From: Rhizobium leguminosarum
Lineage (GTDB): Bacteria; Pseudomonadota; Alphaproteobacteria; Rhizobiales; Rhizobiaceae
Reading direction: 5' to 3'
Length of the DNA: 64,000 nucleotides
NCBI RefSeq assembly: GCF_001652265.1
Contig: NZ_LWBS01000417.1
Coordinates: forward strand, 186,001-250,000
Shown: positions 54,480 through 63,945 of the stretch, piece after piece
Layout: each line of letters starts with the position of its first letter
Position numbering within the stretch: the stretch's first letter is position 1
Position numbers and translations under genes: made by a program
The notes under the pieces: model-generated
The model's input: only the letters and a program-made list of their open reading frames with translations
Databases searched by the model: none
What the model was told of the DNA's origin: nothing

Positions 54480-56285
54480 ATGCGTATCACGATCAAGCTT
54501 AAGCTCGCGGCCGCGTTCGGCTTCGTCATTTTGTTGCTGGTGGGCAGCGCGGTGTATGGGATCATCAGCCTCAGCTCGCTGAACGATGCTGTCGGCAACC
54601 TTGTCGCGGGTCCTGCAAAAAGCCTGGAACTCGCCCTGGAAGCAAAAGCTGCGGAGCTCAATGCCATTCGCTGGCAGAAGAATGCCCTCCTGGAAATGGA
54701 TCCTGAGGTGGCCGGGAAGAATTATCAGAACTCGGCGAAGAGCATGGATGAAATGCTCAGCTTCGCGACGGCCGGCGAACAGCTCGCAACGGCTGACGGC
54801 AAGCCCACCTGGGACAGGCTGATCGAACTGGCCAGACGTTTCACCGAAGGCTCTCACAAAGTCGCCTCCATCCAGGAAAGTGGTGACAGGGCAGGGGCCA
54901 ATGCCCTGTCGTCAGGAGAGGTTCGCGCCATCGTTACGGAACTGGAAGACGTCTTTGCGTCGCTCGTTACGCAGCAGCAGAAGTCGATGGCACAGGCCGA
55001 CGACGACACCGAAACCCTTTATGGCTCCACCAGGAACCTGCTGATTGGCATCGCTATCGGCGCTTCCGTCATCGCTTTTGCCGCCGCATTGTGGATCGCG
55101 CTCGGCATCAACAGCGGCCTGCGCAAGATCATGAACGTTGCCGGCGCTGTTGCCGTTGGCGACCTGAACCAGAAGATCGAGATCAAGAGCAATGACGAGA
55201 TCAAGGATCTCGTGAACACGATCAACATGATGACGGATAATCTTCGCAACACTGCGGAGATTGCCAATCAGATCTCAAACGGCGACCTGACGGTGTCTCC
55301 GAAGCCGCTCTCCGACAAGGACGCGTTGGGCATTGCGCTCGAGCAGATGGTCGAGCGCCTGCGCGGCGTCGTCTCCGACGCGGCCGCTGCCGCAGAAAAT
55401 GTCTCGGCCGGCAGCCAGGAGCTGTCGTCGAGCTCCGAGCAGGTGTCGCAGGGCGCCACCGAACAGGCGGCGTCGGCCGAAGAGGCTGCCGCCTCGATGG
55501 AAGAGATGGCCGCCAACATCAAGCAGAACGCCGATAACGCCGCTCAGACGGAGAAGATCGCTCGCCAGTCGGCCAAGGACGCGGAGATGAGCGGTGAAGC
55601 GGTGACGCGCGCCGTCGACGCCATGCGCACGATCGCCCAGAAGACCGGCATCGTCCAGGAGATCGCCCGCCAGACCGATCTCTTGGCGCTCAACGCCGCT
55701 GTGGAAGCAGCGCGCGCCGGAGAGCACGGCAAGGGGTTTGCGGTCGTCGCCTCGGAGGTGCGCAAGCTTGCCGAACGCAGTCAGTCGGCCGCTGCCGAAA
55801 TCAGCTCGATGTCGGGCGATACGGTCAAGGCCGCTCAGGAAGCCGGCGACATGCTCGGCCGGCTGGTGCCCGATATCCGCAAGACGGCGGAACTGGTCTC
55901 CGAGATCAGCGCCGCCTGCCGCGAACAGGATGTCGGCGCTTCGCAGATCAACGAAGCGATCCAGCAGCTCGACAAGGTGACGCAACAGAATGCCGGTGCT
56001 TCCGAACAGATGTCAGCGACCTCGGAAGAGCTCGCGACCCAAGCGGAAGAACTGCAGGCCTCGATCGCCTTCTTCAAGGTCGATACGGCAAGCCATCGCC
56101 AGCATCGCGTGCCAGCCGCCAAGGTCACGGTGCGCAGCACGGCTCCCGCCGGCCGCAAGCCTATCTCCAAGAAGCCGGCTGCCAATAGCGTCGCCGGCCA
56201 GCAGGCGCGGGCCAAAGGCTTCGCTCTCGATCTCTCCATGGGCGGTCCCGATGATGGGGACGCCGAGTTCAAGGAAAGCGCATGA
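54480..56285 (+). CDS. methyl-accepting chemotaxis protein, two HAMP-like units (MCP-3)
   Basis: The 601-residue receptor has the same layout as MCP-2 but one HAMP-like unit fewer; its second unit ([30 protein letters not shown]) is almost identical to the third unit of MCP-2. The sensor domain differs from both others. Its TGA overlaps the ATG of the following cheW, so receptor and coupling protein are translationally coupled. Confidence 0.95.
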   Translation: MRITIKLKLAAAFGFVILLLVGSAVYGIISLSSLNDAVGNLVAGPAKSLELALEAKAAELNAIRWQKNALLEMDPEVAGKNYQNSAKSMDEMLSFATAGEQLATADGKPTWDRLIELARRFTEGSHKVASIQESGDRAGANALSSGEVRAIVTELEDVFASLVTQQQKSMAQADDDTETLYGSTRNLLIGIAIGASVIAFAAALWIALGINSGLRKIMNVAGAVAVGDLNQKIEIKSNDEIKDLVNTINMMTDNLRNTAEIANQISNGDLTVSPKPLSDKDALGIALEQMVERLRGVVSDAAAAAENVSAGSQELSSSSEQVSQGATEQAASAEEAAASMEEMAANIKQNADNAAQTEKIARQSAKDAEMSGEAVTRAVDAMRTIAQKTGIVQEIARQTDLLALNAAVEAARAGEHGKGFAVVASEVRKLAERSQSAAAEISSMSGDTVKAAQEAGDMLGRLVPDIRKTAELVSEISAACREQDVGASQINEAIQQLDKVTQQNAGASEQMSATSEELATQAEELQASIAFFKVDTASHRQHRVPAAKVTVRSTAPAGRKPISKKPAANSVAGQQARAKGFALDLSMGGPDDGDAEFKESA

Positions 56286-56764
56286 TCATGGCCACGACAT
56301 CTCTGGAAGCGCAATTCGTGACCTTCAGCCTCGGCGAGGAGATTTTCGCCGTGCCGGTTGAGGTGGTGCGGGAGATCCTCGACTATGCGGAAGCTTTCAA
56401 GATTCCGAATGGTCCCGACTATCTGCTCGGTCTGCGCGACGTGCGCGGGCAGGGCGTGCCGACGATCGATCTTCGCTTGAAGCTCGGCATGACGAAGACG
56501 GTGCCGACGCCGCACACGCGGGTGCTCGTCCTCGACGTGCCGATGGAAAGCCGGCTCCTGACCCTTGGCCTCGTTGCCGACCGCGTCTTCGAGGTCACGC
56601 CATTCCGGCACGAGCAGATCGAGGCGGCGCCTGATATCGGCGTGCGTTGGCGCTCGGACTATATCGCCGGCGTCGTTCGTCGTGAAAACGGCTTCGTCGT
56701 CATCATCGATCTCGCACGGTTGCTGTCGCGCGAGGACGCCTCGGCACTGCAATCAGCGGCCTGA
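56282..56764 (+). CDS. cheW: chemotaxis coupling protein CheW, second copy
   Basis: The 160-residue protein contains the full CheW domain: [47 protein letters not shown] and [11 protein letters not shown]. It differs considerably from the first CheW, so the two may serve different receptors or arrays. The start overlaps mcp-3 (ATGA), which sets it. Confidence 0.94.
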   Translation: MIMATTSLEAQFVTFSLGEEIFAVPVEVVREILDYAEAFKIPNGPDYLLGLRDVRGQGVPTIDLRLKLGMTKTVPTPHTRVLVLDVPMESRLLTLGLVADRVFEVTPFRHEQIEAAPDIGVRWRSDYIAGVVRRENGFVVIIDLARLLSREDASALQSAA

Positions 56765-56791
56765 CCGCATCAACTCGGAGTACTGCGTTCT

Positions 56792-57646
56792 ATGAGCATG
56801 GCAGCGGTGGAAACCCAATTGCCGGGCGACCGGATCAGCAAGCGCAATTTCGATAAGCTTGCCCGGTTCATCTACGATTATAGCGGCATCAAGATGCCGT
56901 CGACCAAGCTGACGATGCTTGAAGGGCGGCTGAGGCGCCGCCTTCGCGCAACCAACCATGCGACCTTCGACGATTATTGCGACTTCCTCTTCAATCATGA
57001 TGGCCTCGACCAGGAAACCGTCTACCTGATCGACGTGGTGACGACGAACAAGACCGACTTCTTCCGCGAAGCCAAACATTTCGACTATCTGCAGACGGTC
57101 GCGCTGCCAACGATCGCCAACAGCGGCGTTCGGACCATCCGCACCTGGAGTTCGGCCTGCTCGACGGGAGCCGAGCCCTATACGATGGCGATGGTGTTGG
57201 CGGAATTCGCTGAAAGCCGCAATAACGTCTCCTACAGCGTGCTGGCCACCGACCTTTCCACCGATGTGCTGCAGACGGCGCGCCGGGGCATCTATCCGGA
57301 AGATCTGATCGCGCCGGTGCCGCGCGACCTGCAGCGCAAATATGTGCTGACGGCCAAGCAGCCGGATCGGCGGGAGGTGCGCATCACGCCGAAACTGCGC
57401 AGCAAGGTGGGCTTTGCCCGGATGAACCTGATGGACGAGAAATACCCGATCGGCGAGTTGATGAACGTCATCTTCTGCCGCAACGTGCTAATCTACTTTG
57501 ACAAGCAGACTCAGGCCGGTGTTCTCAACCGCCTCTGTGCCTGCCTGGCGAAGGGCGGCTACATGTTCATCGGCCATTCTGAATCGATCACCGGCTTCGA
57601 TCTGCCGTTGAAACAGGTCTCGAATACGGTGTTTCAGCGTATCTAA
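56792..57646 (+). CDS. cheR: chemotaxis protein methyltransferase CheR
   Basis: The 284-residue enzyme methylates receptor glutamates using S-adenosylmethionine. It has the N-terminal helical domain ([34 protein letters not shown]) and the SAM domain with the motif [21 protein letters not shown] and the ILATDLS-type [27 protein letters not shown] follows. Its TAA stop lies in the CTAAAGC end of a family A repeat. Confidence 0.96.
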   Translation: MSMAAVETQLPGDRISKRNFDKLARFIYDYSGIKMPSTKLTMLEGRLRRRLRATNHATFDDYCDFLFNHDGLDQETVYLIDVVTTNKTDFFREAKHFDYLQTVALPTIANSGVRTIRTWSSACSTGAEPYTMAMVLAEFAESRNNVSYSVLATDLSTDVLQTARRGIYPEDLIAPVPRDLQRKYVLTAKQPDRREVRITPKLRSKVGFARMNLMDEKYPIGELMNVIFCRNVLIYFDKQTQAGVLNRLCACLAKGGYMFIGHSESITGFDLPLKQVSNTVFQRI

Positions 57647-57699
57647 AGCGCATCACGTTATCCCAAAACCGCTGCGCACTTCTGGACGGCATGCATTAG
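57643..57699 (+). repeat. mosaic intergenic repeat, family A, partial copy 4
   Basis: CTAAAGCGCATCACGTTATCCCAAAACCGCTGCGCAC..GGACGGCATGCATTAG is the outer start joined to the second module, with the first hairpin deleted. It occupies nearly all of the gap between cheR and cheB. Confidence 0.8.
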
Positions 57700-57707
57700 G
57701 GGCATTC

Positions 57708-58805
57708 ATGGCTAAGAAAATCCGCGTCCTTATCATCGACGATTCCGCGAGCATCCGCCAGACGCTGACCCATGTGCTGGAGCAGGATCCCGATATCGAG
57801 ATCATGGCGGTCGCATCCGACCCCTTCATGGCGGCGCGGAAGCTGCAAGAAGAGATCCCGGATGTCATTACGCTCGATGTGGAGATGCCGCGCATGGATG
57901 GCATCACCTTCCTGCGCAAGCTGATGGCGCAGCGGCCGATCCCTGTCGTGATGTGCTCGTCGCTGACGGAGGCGGGTTCGGAAACGCTGCTCCAGGCGCT
58001 GGAGGCCGGCGCCGTCGACGTCATCCTGAAATCGAAGATCGGCGCCGCCGACAGCCTTTCCGACGACGCGATGCGCATTCGCGAAGTCGTCAAGAGCGCT
58101 TCGCATGCACGGCTTTCCAACGTCCGCCGCGCCGCCGGAACTATCCGCTCCGCTTCAGCGGAGGGGCCGGCCAAGAAACTGACGGCGGATGTGATGCTGC
58201 CGCCACCGACGGGGCGGGCCATGGCGAAGACGACGGAGATGGTCGTCTGCGTCGGCGCCTCCACCGGCGGCACCGAAGCACTGCGCGAGTTCCTGGAGGA
58301 ACTGCCGGCCAATGCGCCTGGCATGGTGATCGTCCAGCATATGCCGGAGAAATTCACCGCCGCCTTCGCCAAGCGGCTGAACGGGCTCTGTGAGGTAGAG
58401 GTCAAGGAAGCCGTCGATGGCGATCCGGTGCTGCGCGGTCATGTGCTGATCGCGCCTGGTGACAAACATATGCTGCTCGAGCGCCAGGGTGCGCGCTACT
58501 ATGTGAGTGTGAAGACCGGGCCACTGGTGTCGCGCCACCGGCCTTCGGTCGACGTGCTCTTCCGCTCGGCGGCGCGCTCGGCCGGCTCGAACGCCATGGG
58601 CATCATCATGACCGGCATGGGCGACGACGGCGCGCGCGGTATGCTGGAAATGCATCAGGCCGGCGCCTACACGGTGGCGCAGGACGAGGCGAGTTCCGTT
58701 GTTTTCGGCATGCCGAAGGAGGCGATCGCCAAAGGCGGTGTCGACCGAATCCTGCCGCTCGATCAGATCGCTCGCGAAGTGCTGATGACGCAACAGAAGT
58801 TCTGA
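57708..58805 (+). CDS. cheB: protein-glutamate methylesterase CheB
   Basis: The 365-residue enzyme has a receiver domain with phospho-acceptor Asp57 ([12 protein letters not shown]), a linker, and the methylesterase domain with catalytic Ser185 ([13 protein letters not shown]), His211 ([11 protein letters not shown]) and Asp307 ([11 protein letters not shown]). It removes methyl groups from receptors when phosphorylated by CheA. It is the last gene of the che operon. Confidence 0.96.
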   Translation: MAKKIRVLIIDDSASIRQTLTHVLEQDPDIEIMAVASDPFMAARKLQEEIPDVITLDVEMPRMDGITFLRKLMAQRPIPVVMCSSLTEAGSETLLQALEAGAVDVILKSKIGAADSLSDDAMRIREVVKSASHARLSNVRRAAGTIRSASAEGPAKKLTADVMLPPPTGRAMAKTTEMVVCVGASTGGTEALREFLEELPANAPGMVIVQHMPEKFTAAFAKRLNGLCEVEVKEAVDGDPVLRGHVLIAPGDKHMLLERQGARYYVSVKTGPLVSRHRPSVDVLFRSAARSAGSNAMGIIMTGMGDDGARGMLEMHQAGAYTVAQDEASSVVFGMPKEAIAKGGVDRILPLDQIAREVLMTQQKF

Positions 58806-58853
58806 GATCGATTTCGACGAAACGGAGCATAGCCGCCGGTTTCCGGCACCGCA

Positions 58854-58874
58854 GGGCAGCCATGCGTGGCTCCC
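58854..58874 (+). other. hairpin in the 197-bp gap before suhB
   Basis: GGG-c-AGCCA-TGCG-TGGCT-c-CCC forms an eight-pair stem with a four-base loop; a smaller GCCGG-TTT-CCGGC stem lies just upstream (58833-58846). A conserved RNA motif (suhB motif) is known to occur before suhB genes in rhizobia; I cannot confirm that this is it. Confidence 0.4.
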
Positions 58875-59002
58875 CTTGAAATTTCCGCGATTTTGTGGTC
58901 TTGAGGCCGCCAATCAATGCAGCGCTGCCTGTCATGCATGTTCAGGGACACTTCCCGCCCCTGGCAGCGCGCACCTCGTATCAGTCCCAAGGAAAATGCC
59001 CG

Positions 59003-59803
59003 ATGGCTCGTTCAGCTCTTCTCAATGTCATGGTTCAGGCTGCCCTCAAGGCAGGAAAGTCGCTGGGGCGTGATTTCGGCGAAGTGCAGAACCTGCAGGT
59101 TTCCGTGAAGGGACCGGGCGACTTCGTTTCCACCGCCGACCGCAAGGCCGAAAAGATCGTCAGGGAAGAGCTGCTCAAGGCGCGTCCGACCTATGGCTTC
59201 CTCGGCGAGGAAAGCGAAGAGATCAAGGGCACGGACGGCGCGCATCGCTGGATCGTCGACCCGCTCGACGGCACGACGAACTTCTTGCATGGCATCCCGG
59301 CCTTCGCTGTCTCGATCGCGCTCGAACGCAACGGCGAGATCGTTGCCGCCGTCGTCTTCAATCCGGCGACCGACGAGCTCTATACCGCCGAGCGCGGCGG
59401 CGGCGCCTTCCTCAACGATCGGCGCCTGCGCGTTGCCGCGCGCCGGGCGCTGTCGGATTGCGTCATCGGCTGCGGCGTGCCGGCGCTCGGCAAGCGCAAT
59501 CACGGCAAGTTCCTGGTCGAGCTTCGCCACGTGATGGGCGAAGTGGCGGGCATCCGCCGCCTGGGTTCGCCGACGCTCGATCTTGCCTATGTCGCTGCCG
59601 GGCGGTTCGACGGTTTCTGGGAATCGGAGCTTGCGCCGTGGGACATGGCAGCCGGCATCCTGCTCATCCGCGAAGCCGGCGGTTTCGCCACCGACTGGGA
59701 CGGTGGCGCGACGATGCTGGAGAGCGGCACGATTGTCGCCGGCAACGAGATCATCCACAAGGCCTTGATCGAAGTCGTCAAGCGGCCGGTTCCCGCCAAG
59801 TGA
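59003..59803 (+). CDS. suhB: inositol monophosphatase family protein
   Basis: The 266-residue protein has the Mg2+ and lithium-sensitive motifs DPLDGTTNFLHGIPAFAVSIA and APWDMAAGILLIREAGG, plus FLGEESEE for the first metal. It dephosphorylates myo-inositol-1-phosphate or related sugar phosphates; SuhB may also bind RNA polymerase or ribosomal operons in other bacteria. ATG 59003 is chosen because it begins the usual N-terminus MARSALLNVMVQAALKAG. Confidence 0.93.
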   Translation: MARSALLNVMVQAALKAGKSLGRDFGEVQNLQVSVKGPGDFVSTADRKAEKIVREELLKARPTYGFLGEESEEIKGTDGAHRWIVDPLDGTTNFLHGIPAFAVSIALERNGEIVAAVVFNPATDELYTAERGGGAFLNDRRLRVAARRALSDCVIGCGVPALGKRNHGKFLVELRHVMGEVAGIRRLGSPTLDLAYVAAGRFDGFWESELAPWDMAAGILLIREAGGFATDWDGGATMLESGTIVAGNEIIHKALIEVVKRPVPAK

Positions 59804-59915
59804 CCGAACGAAAATCTGGCTGTTGTAAAGTCACGGTTTTCGCCCCGGCATACTTCAATTCGGCACAATGTTGTTCTAGTCTCCGCCAGCAGGGAATCCG
59901 GAGGCTGCGTAACCT

Positions 59916-61019
59916 ATGGAAAATGTGAATGTGGCGGAGATCGGCTCCACCGAAAAGACGGCGGGCATTTATGCCAACAGGCTTTCGAGCCCCATGCCCT
60001 TCCTCTGGACGATGCTGCTTTTCCTCGTCATCGTCGGTTTTATCGCCGCTATCCTCTTCCGCCAGACGCAGACCGCCTTCATGCACAATCCGGGCCTCAA
60101 CGGCCTGATCGTCGGCGTTCTCGCGGTCGGAATCATCCTTGTTTTCAACCATGTACTGGCGCTTCGCCCCGAGGTGCGCTGGTTTAATTCGTTCCGCGCC
60201 GCCGGCAGTGCCGACAAGGTCAACCGCAATCCGCGGCTGCTTGCGCCAATGCGGGCGCTGCTCGGCAGCCGTAAGTCCTCGGTGTCGCTGTCGACGACGG
60301 CGCTGCGCTCGATCCTCGACTCGATTGCCAGCCGCCTCGACGAATCGCGCGACGTTTCACGCTACCTGATCGGCCTCTTGGTCTTTCTCGGCCTGCTCGG
60401 CACCTTCTGGGGCCTCATCGGCACGATCGGTTCGATCAGCGTCGTCATCCAGTCGCTCGATGCCGGCTCGAACGGCACAGGGGACGTGCTCTCGGCGCTG
60501 AAGGAAGGGCTTTCCACGCCGCTTTCGGGCATGGGCCAGGCCTTCTCCTCCTCGCTGCTCGGCCTTTCAGGTTCGCTCATTCTCGGCTTCCTCGACCTGC
60601 AGGCAGGCCGCGCGCAAAACCGCTTCTACATGGAGCTGGAAAACTGGCTGTCCTCGGTCACGGATGTCGGCTCCGATCTTGCCCCGGCTCTCGACGCCGT
60701 TTCCGGTGCTTCCTCGGACGACATGCGAGCTCTCTCCGATTATCTGCGCAAGGTCGCCGAAGAGGGTGGCGCCGGCAGCCAGCGTTCCGTCGCCGCCATG
60801 GCGAGCCTTGCCGAAGGTATTCAGGGCCTGGTCAAGAACATGCGCAACGAACAGCAGATGCTGCGCGACTGGATCGAGGCACAGCAGGACGAGGCGAAGG
60901 CGATGCGCCGCACGCTCGACCGGCTCGCCGAACGCATCGGCGTGCAGGAGCGTGCAGGCGATCGGGGCGAGCGTTTGCGCGACCGCGCCAGCCATGCGGA
61001 AAAGAGCGAGGGCAAGTAA
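59916..61019 (+). CDS. MotA/TolQ/ExbB-like proton channel protein
   Basis: The 367-residue protein has four hydrophobic segments (about 28-48, 60-82, 148-172 and 202-230) and the channel motif GLLGTFWGLIGTIGSI typical of MotA/TolQ/ExbB proteins, then a long charged helix (about 290-367) rich in Glu/Arg. It overlaps no neighbour and is three bases before the OmpA-like partner. With the partner it should form an ion-driven stator-like complex. Confidence 0.88.
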   Translation: MENVNVAEIGSTEKTAGIYANRLSSPMPFLWTMLLFLVIVGFIAAILFRQTQTAFMHNPGLNGLIVGVLAVGIILVFNHVLALRPEVRWFNSFRAAGSADKVNRNPRLLAPMRALLGSRKSSVSLSTTALRSILDSIASRLDESRDVSRYLIGLLVFLGLLGTFWGLIGTIGSISVVIQSLDAGSNGTGDVLSALKEGLSTPLSGMGQAFSSSLLGLSGSLILGFLDLQAGRAQNRFYMELENWLSSVTDVGSDLAPALDAVSGASSDDMRALSDYLRKVAEEGGAGSQRSVAAMASLAEGIQGLVKNMRNEQQMLRDWIEAQQDEAKAMRRTLDRLAERIGVQERAGDRGERLRDRASHAEKSEGK

Positions 61020-61022
61020 GCT

Positions 61023-62054
61023 ATGGCTCTTGCCCGCAACCGGCGCCGCGAACGCACGGTGGATTACTGGCCGGGCTTCGTCGACGCGCTGTCGACGCTG
61101 CTCATCTCGATCATGTTCCTGCTGACGGTCTTCGTCGTCGGGCAGTTCATCCTCAGCCGCGAGATCACCGGACGCGATGAGGTGCTCAATCGCCTCAACA
61201 GCCAGATCAACGAGCTGACGCAGCTTCTCGCGCTCGAAAAGGGCAGCAACCAGGATCTCCAGGATTCGGTCGCCAACCTGCAGGCCTCGCTTGCCAGTGC
61301 CGAAGGCGACCGTTCGCGGCTACAGGCGCTGCTGAATGCCGGTTCGGGCGGCCAGGATGCGGCGCAGAAGCGGATCGGCTCGATGACGCAGGAGCTTGAC
61401 GAGCAGAAGCAGGTGAGCGAACGGGCGCTCAGTCAGGTCGAACTGCTGAACCAGCAGATCTCAGCGCTTCGCAGCCAGATTGCCGCCGTCGAAGCAGCCC
61501 TTCAGGCGTCGGAGGAGAAAGACCGGGTCTCGCAGACCAAGATCGCCGATCTTGGCAGCCGCCTCAACGTGGCGCTCGCCGCACGCGTGCAGGAGTTGAA
61601 CCGCTACCGTTCCGACTTCTTCGGCCGTCTGCGCGAGATCCTCTCGGACCGCGAGAATATCCGCATCGTCGGCGACCGGTTCGTCTTCCAATCGGAAGTG
61701 CTGTTTCCCTCGGGTGGTGCCGATCTCAACCCGGAGGGGCAGACCGAGATGGCAAAGCTTGCCGCCGCCCTTCTCGATCTCGCCAAGGAAATCCCGCCGG
61801 AGATCAACTGGGTGCTGCGCGTCGACGGGCATACCGACAATGTGCCGCTTGCCGGAACGGGCCGCTATCGCGACAATTGGGAGCTCTCCTCCGCGCGCGC
61901 GATTTCGGTCGTCAAGTTCCTGATCGCACAGGGCGTGCCGGCCGACCGGCTGGTTGCCGCCGGCTTCGGCGAGTTCCAGCCAATCGCGCCGGGAGATACG
62001 CCGGATGCGCGCTCTACCAACCGCCGCATCGAGCTGAAGCTGACCGAGAAGTGA
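61023..62054 (+). CDS. MotB-like peptidoglycan-binding OmpA-domain protein
   Basis: The 343-residue protein has one N-terminal membrane helix (about 19-42) with Asp21 where the proton-binding Asp of MotB lies, a long coiled-coil (about 46-190) and a C-terminal OmpA-like peptidoglycan-binding domain (about 210-340; DGHTDNVPLAGTGRYRDNWELSSARAISV..). Long coiled-coils are absent in ordinary MotB, so the partner contact or reach differs. It is translated with the MotA-like gene. Its stop borders a family B repeat. Confidence 0.88.
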   Translation: MALARNRRRERTVDYWPGFVDALSTLLISIMFLLTVFVVGQFILSREITGRDEVLNRLNSQINELTQLLALEKGSNQDLQDSVANLQASLASAEGDRSRLQALLNAGSGGQDAAQKRIGSMTQELDEQKQVSERALSQVELLNQQISALRSQIAAVEAALQASEEKDRVSQTKIADLGSRLNVALAARVQELNRYRSDFFGRLREILSDRENIRIVGDRFVFQSEVLFPSGGADLNPEGQTEMAKLAAALLDLAKEIPPEINWVLRVDGHTDNVPLAGTGRYRDNWELSSARAISVVKFLIAQGVPADRLVAAGFGEFQPIAPGDTPDARSTNRRIELKLTEK

Positions 62055-62152
62055 TTACAGCGCCGTGCGTCTTTGAAGACGCGCAAACGACGCTGTAACA
62101 CTTTGAATGGCTGCACAATTCCTTAAATCGATTCCGATTTAAGGAATTATGC
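62055..62152 (-). repeat. mosaic intergenic repeat, family B, copy 5 (inverted, two modules)
   Basis: TTACAGCGCCGTGCGTCTTTGAAGACGCGC..CGCTGTAACACTTTGAA followed by ATTCCTTAAATCGATTCCGATTTAAGGAATTATGC. It is the same two-module composite as copy 4 in opposite orientation, beginning directly after the stop codon of the MotB-like gene. Confidence 0.85.
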
Positions 62153-62164
62153 AGTGGGCTGACA

Positions 62165-63403
62165 TTACCGCTGCACGGCCTTTAACCGGCCGGCGAGAAA
62201 GTCGCGCACGGCGGAGCTGTCGCTGAGGCCGATCGCTGTCATATAGGCGTCGGCTGCGGCGGTCTTGTCGCCGGCCTGCGCCTGAAGATAGGCACGCACG
62301 GCCCAGTAAGGCTGATAGGCTGCGACGTCGCGCCGATCGAGCTTGTCGAGCTGCTCCAGCCCGGCAGCGGCGCTCGAGGCCCTGCCGATTACCGCAGCCT
62401 GGCTGACGCGTGCACCCAGCGTCGGCTTCATCATCACCAGCGCCGCGTAGAGCGTCGTCAGCGCCTGCCAGTCAGTCGTTCCTGACAGCCGGCGCGCCGC
62501 ATGCACGGACTGGATCGCAGCCTGGCACTGGAAGGGGCCGAAACGGTCGACGTTTCCGGCTTTGCGCAGCAGCGCATCCGCCTCGGCAATCATGATCGCG
62601 TTCCACGCGGCCGTATCCTGCTCGTCCAGCGGCACATATTGGCCGTTGCTGTCGCGCCGGGTGCTCCGGCGGGCTTGGCAGTGAAGCATCAGCGAGAGGA
62701 GGCCTTTCGCCTCCGGTTCGTCCGGCAGCACCGCCAGAAGCGCACGGCCGAGCCAGATCGCCTCGCCGGCCAGCGAATGGCGTTCGTTCTCCCCGTCGAG
62801 CCCGTCCCATCCGAGACCGTAGGCGGCGTAGATCGCCGAAAGCACGGCGGCGAGCCGCCCGGGCAAGTCGAGGCGAGGCGGGACGGCGAAGGGAATGCCG
62901 GCATCGCGGATTTTTACCTTGGCCCGCACCAGCCGCTGGCTCATTGCCTCTGGTGCGACGACGAAGGTCCGCGCGATGGTCTTTGCCTGGATGCCGAGAA
63001 CGGTCTGCAACATCAGCGCCGTATGCACGGAGCTGTCGATGGCGGGATGGGTGCAGGCGAAGAGCAGCTTCAGCCGCTCATCGGGAAAGACGGCGTTGCC
63101 GGCTTCGTTCATGCGTTCCTCAGCTTCCTCGAAGGCGACCGATATCGTCGTTTGCGCATTGGCTTCGACGGTGCGGTGGCGGGCCGCCTGCATGAGGTTG
63201 CGGCGGGCGGCCACCAGCAGCCAGGCTTCCGGATTGTCGGGAACGCCGCGCTCCGGCCAGACGCGAAGCGCCGAAGCCAGCGCTTCCGACAATGCATCCT
63301 CTGCCGCCGGCACGTCGCGCGAGCGGGCAGCGAGGAAGGCGATCAGCTTGCCGTAGGACTGACGCGCCACCTTTTCGGCAGCGCGTCCGGCATCGGGCGG
63401 CAT
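62165..63403 (-). CDS. ECF42-type RNA polymerase sigma factor
   Basis: The 412-residue protein has sigma region 2 (SYGKLIAFLAARSRDVPAAEDALSEALASALRVWPERGVPDNPEAWLL) and region 4 (LQTVLGIQAKTIARTFVVAPEAMSQRLVRAKVKIRDAGIPF), then a long C-terminal TPR-like extension (about 180-410) that defines the ECF42 group. It lies seven bases after the stop of a YCII/DGPF-type gene, the standard partner and target of ECF42. The C-terminal extension replaces an anti-sigma factor. ATG 63403 is the best start. Confidence 0.92.
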   Translation of the reverse strand: MPPDAGRAAEKVARQSYGKLIAFLAARSRDVPAAEDALSEALASALRVWPERGVPDNPEAWLLVAARRNLMQAARHRTVEANAQTTISVAFEEAEERMNEAGNAVFPDERLKLLFACTHPAIDSSVHTALMLQTVLGIQAKTIARTFVVAPEAMSQRLVRAKVKIRDAGIPFAVPPRLDLPGRLAAVLSAIYAAYGLGWDGLDGENERHSLAGEAIWLGRALLAVLPDEPEAKGLLSLMLHCQARRSTRRDSNGQYVPLDEQDTAAWNAIMIAEADALLRKAGNVDRFGPFQCQAAIQSVHAARRLSGTTDWQALTTLYAALVMMKPTLGARVSQAAVIGRASSAAAGLEQLDKLDRRDVAAYQPYWAVRAYLQAQAGDKTAAADAYMTAIGLSDSSAVRDFLAGRLKAVQR

Positions 63404-63410
63404 TGCCGCC

Positions 63411-63749
63411 TCACATCTGCAGGCGCGGGCGCACCTCGACCGAACCCTTGTCAGAGATCGGGACGCGGGTCGCCCATTCGAGCGCGGTATCGATATCGGG
63501 AACATCGATCAGATAGAAGCCGCCGAGCTGTTCCTTGCCTTCCGGATAAGGCCCGTCCTGAACATCGTGTTCCTCGCCTTTGCGGCGCACGATCGTGCCC
63601 GTCTCCGGGCCGGTCAGCCCGGCGCCACCGGTCATGATCCCCGCCTGAGCAAGCGCCTTGCTGTAGGCGACCCAGCCGTCGCGATAGGCGGGATCGCCGC
63701 GGCGGGCGAAATCTTCGGCGGCTTCGCGAATGATGAGAGCATATTGCAT
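63411..63749 (-). CDS. YCII/DGPF domain protein
   Basis: This 112-residue YCII-related protein (MQYALIIREAAEDFARRGD..GWVAYSKALAQAGIMTGGAGL..VQDGPYPEGKEQLGGFYLIDVPDIDTALEWATRVP) has the DGPY motif of the DGPF group. AGGAG lies nine bases before ATG 63749. It is the first gene of an operon with the ECF42 sigma factor and is probably under that factor's control. Confidence 0.9.
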   Translation of the reverse strand: MQYALIIREAAEDFARRGDPAYRDGWVAYSKALAQAGIMTGGAGLTGPETGTIVRRKGEEHDVQDGPYPEGKEQLGGFYLIDVPDIDTALEWATRVPISDKGSVEVRPRLQM

Positions 63750-63945
63750 GGAAAACTCCTGATCTCGTTGTTTCGTTGATCCGGGCATGCCGATAGCGGG
63801 GATCGCGATCCCGAAAACCGTAAAGCCCGGCGGAGCGGCGCGGCCGTTCCGAAACAATGAGGCTCGGCCACCCGTCCTTTCGACATGGCTTTCAAAAAAT
63901 ATGCGAAAACGAAAAACGGCACCCAAAATTGCAAGCGGGTCGGGC

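Noticed and set aside
59916..62054. Zorya-type defence system (ZorA/ZorB-like pair)
   Set aside because: The pair resembles ZorAB in outline, but no ZorC, ZorD or ZorE gene adjoins it and the region is core-like; a plain stator-like complex is more likely.
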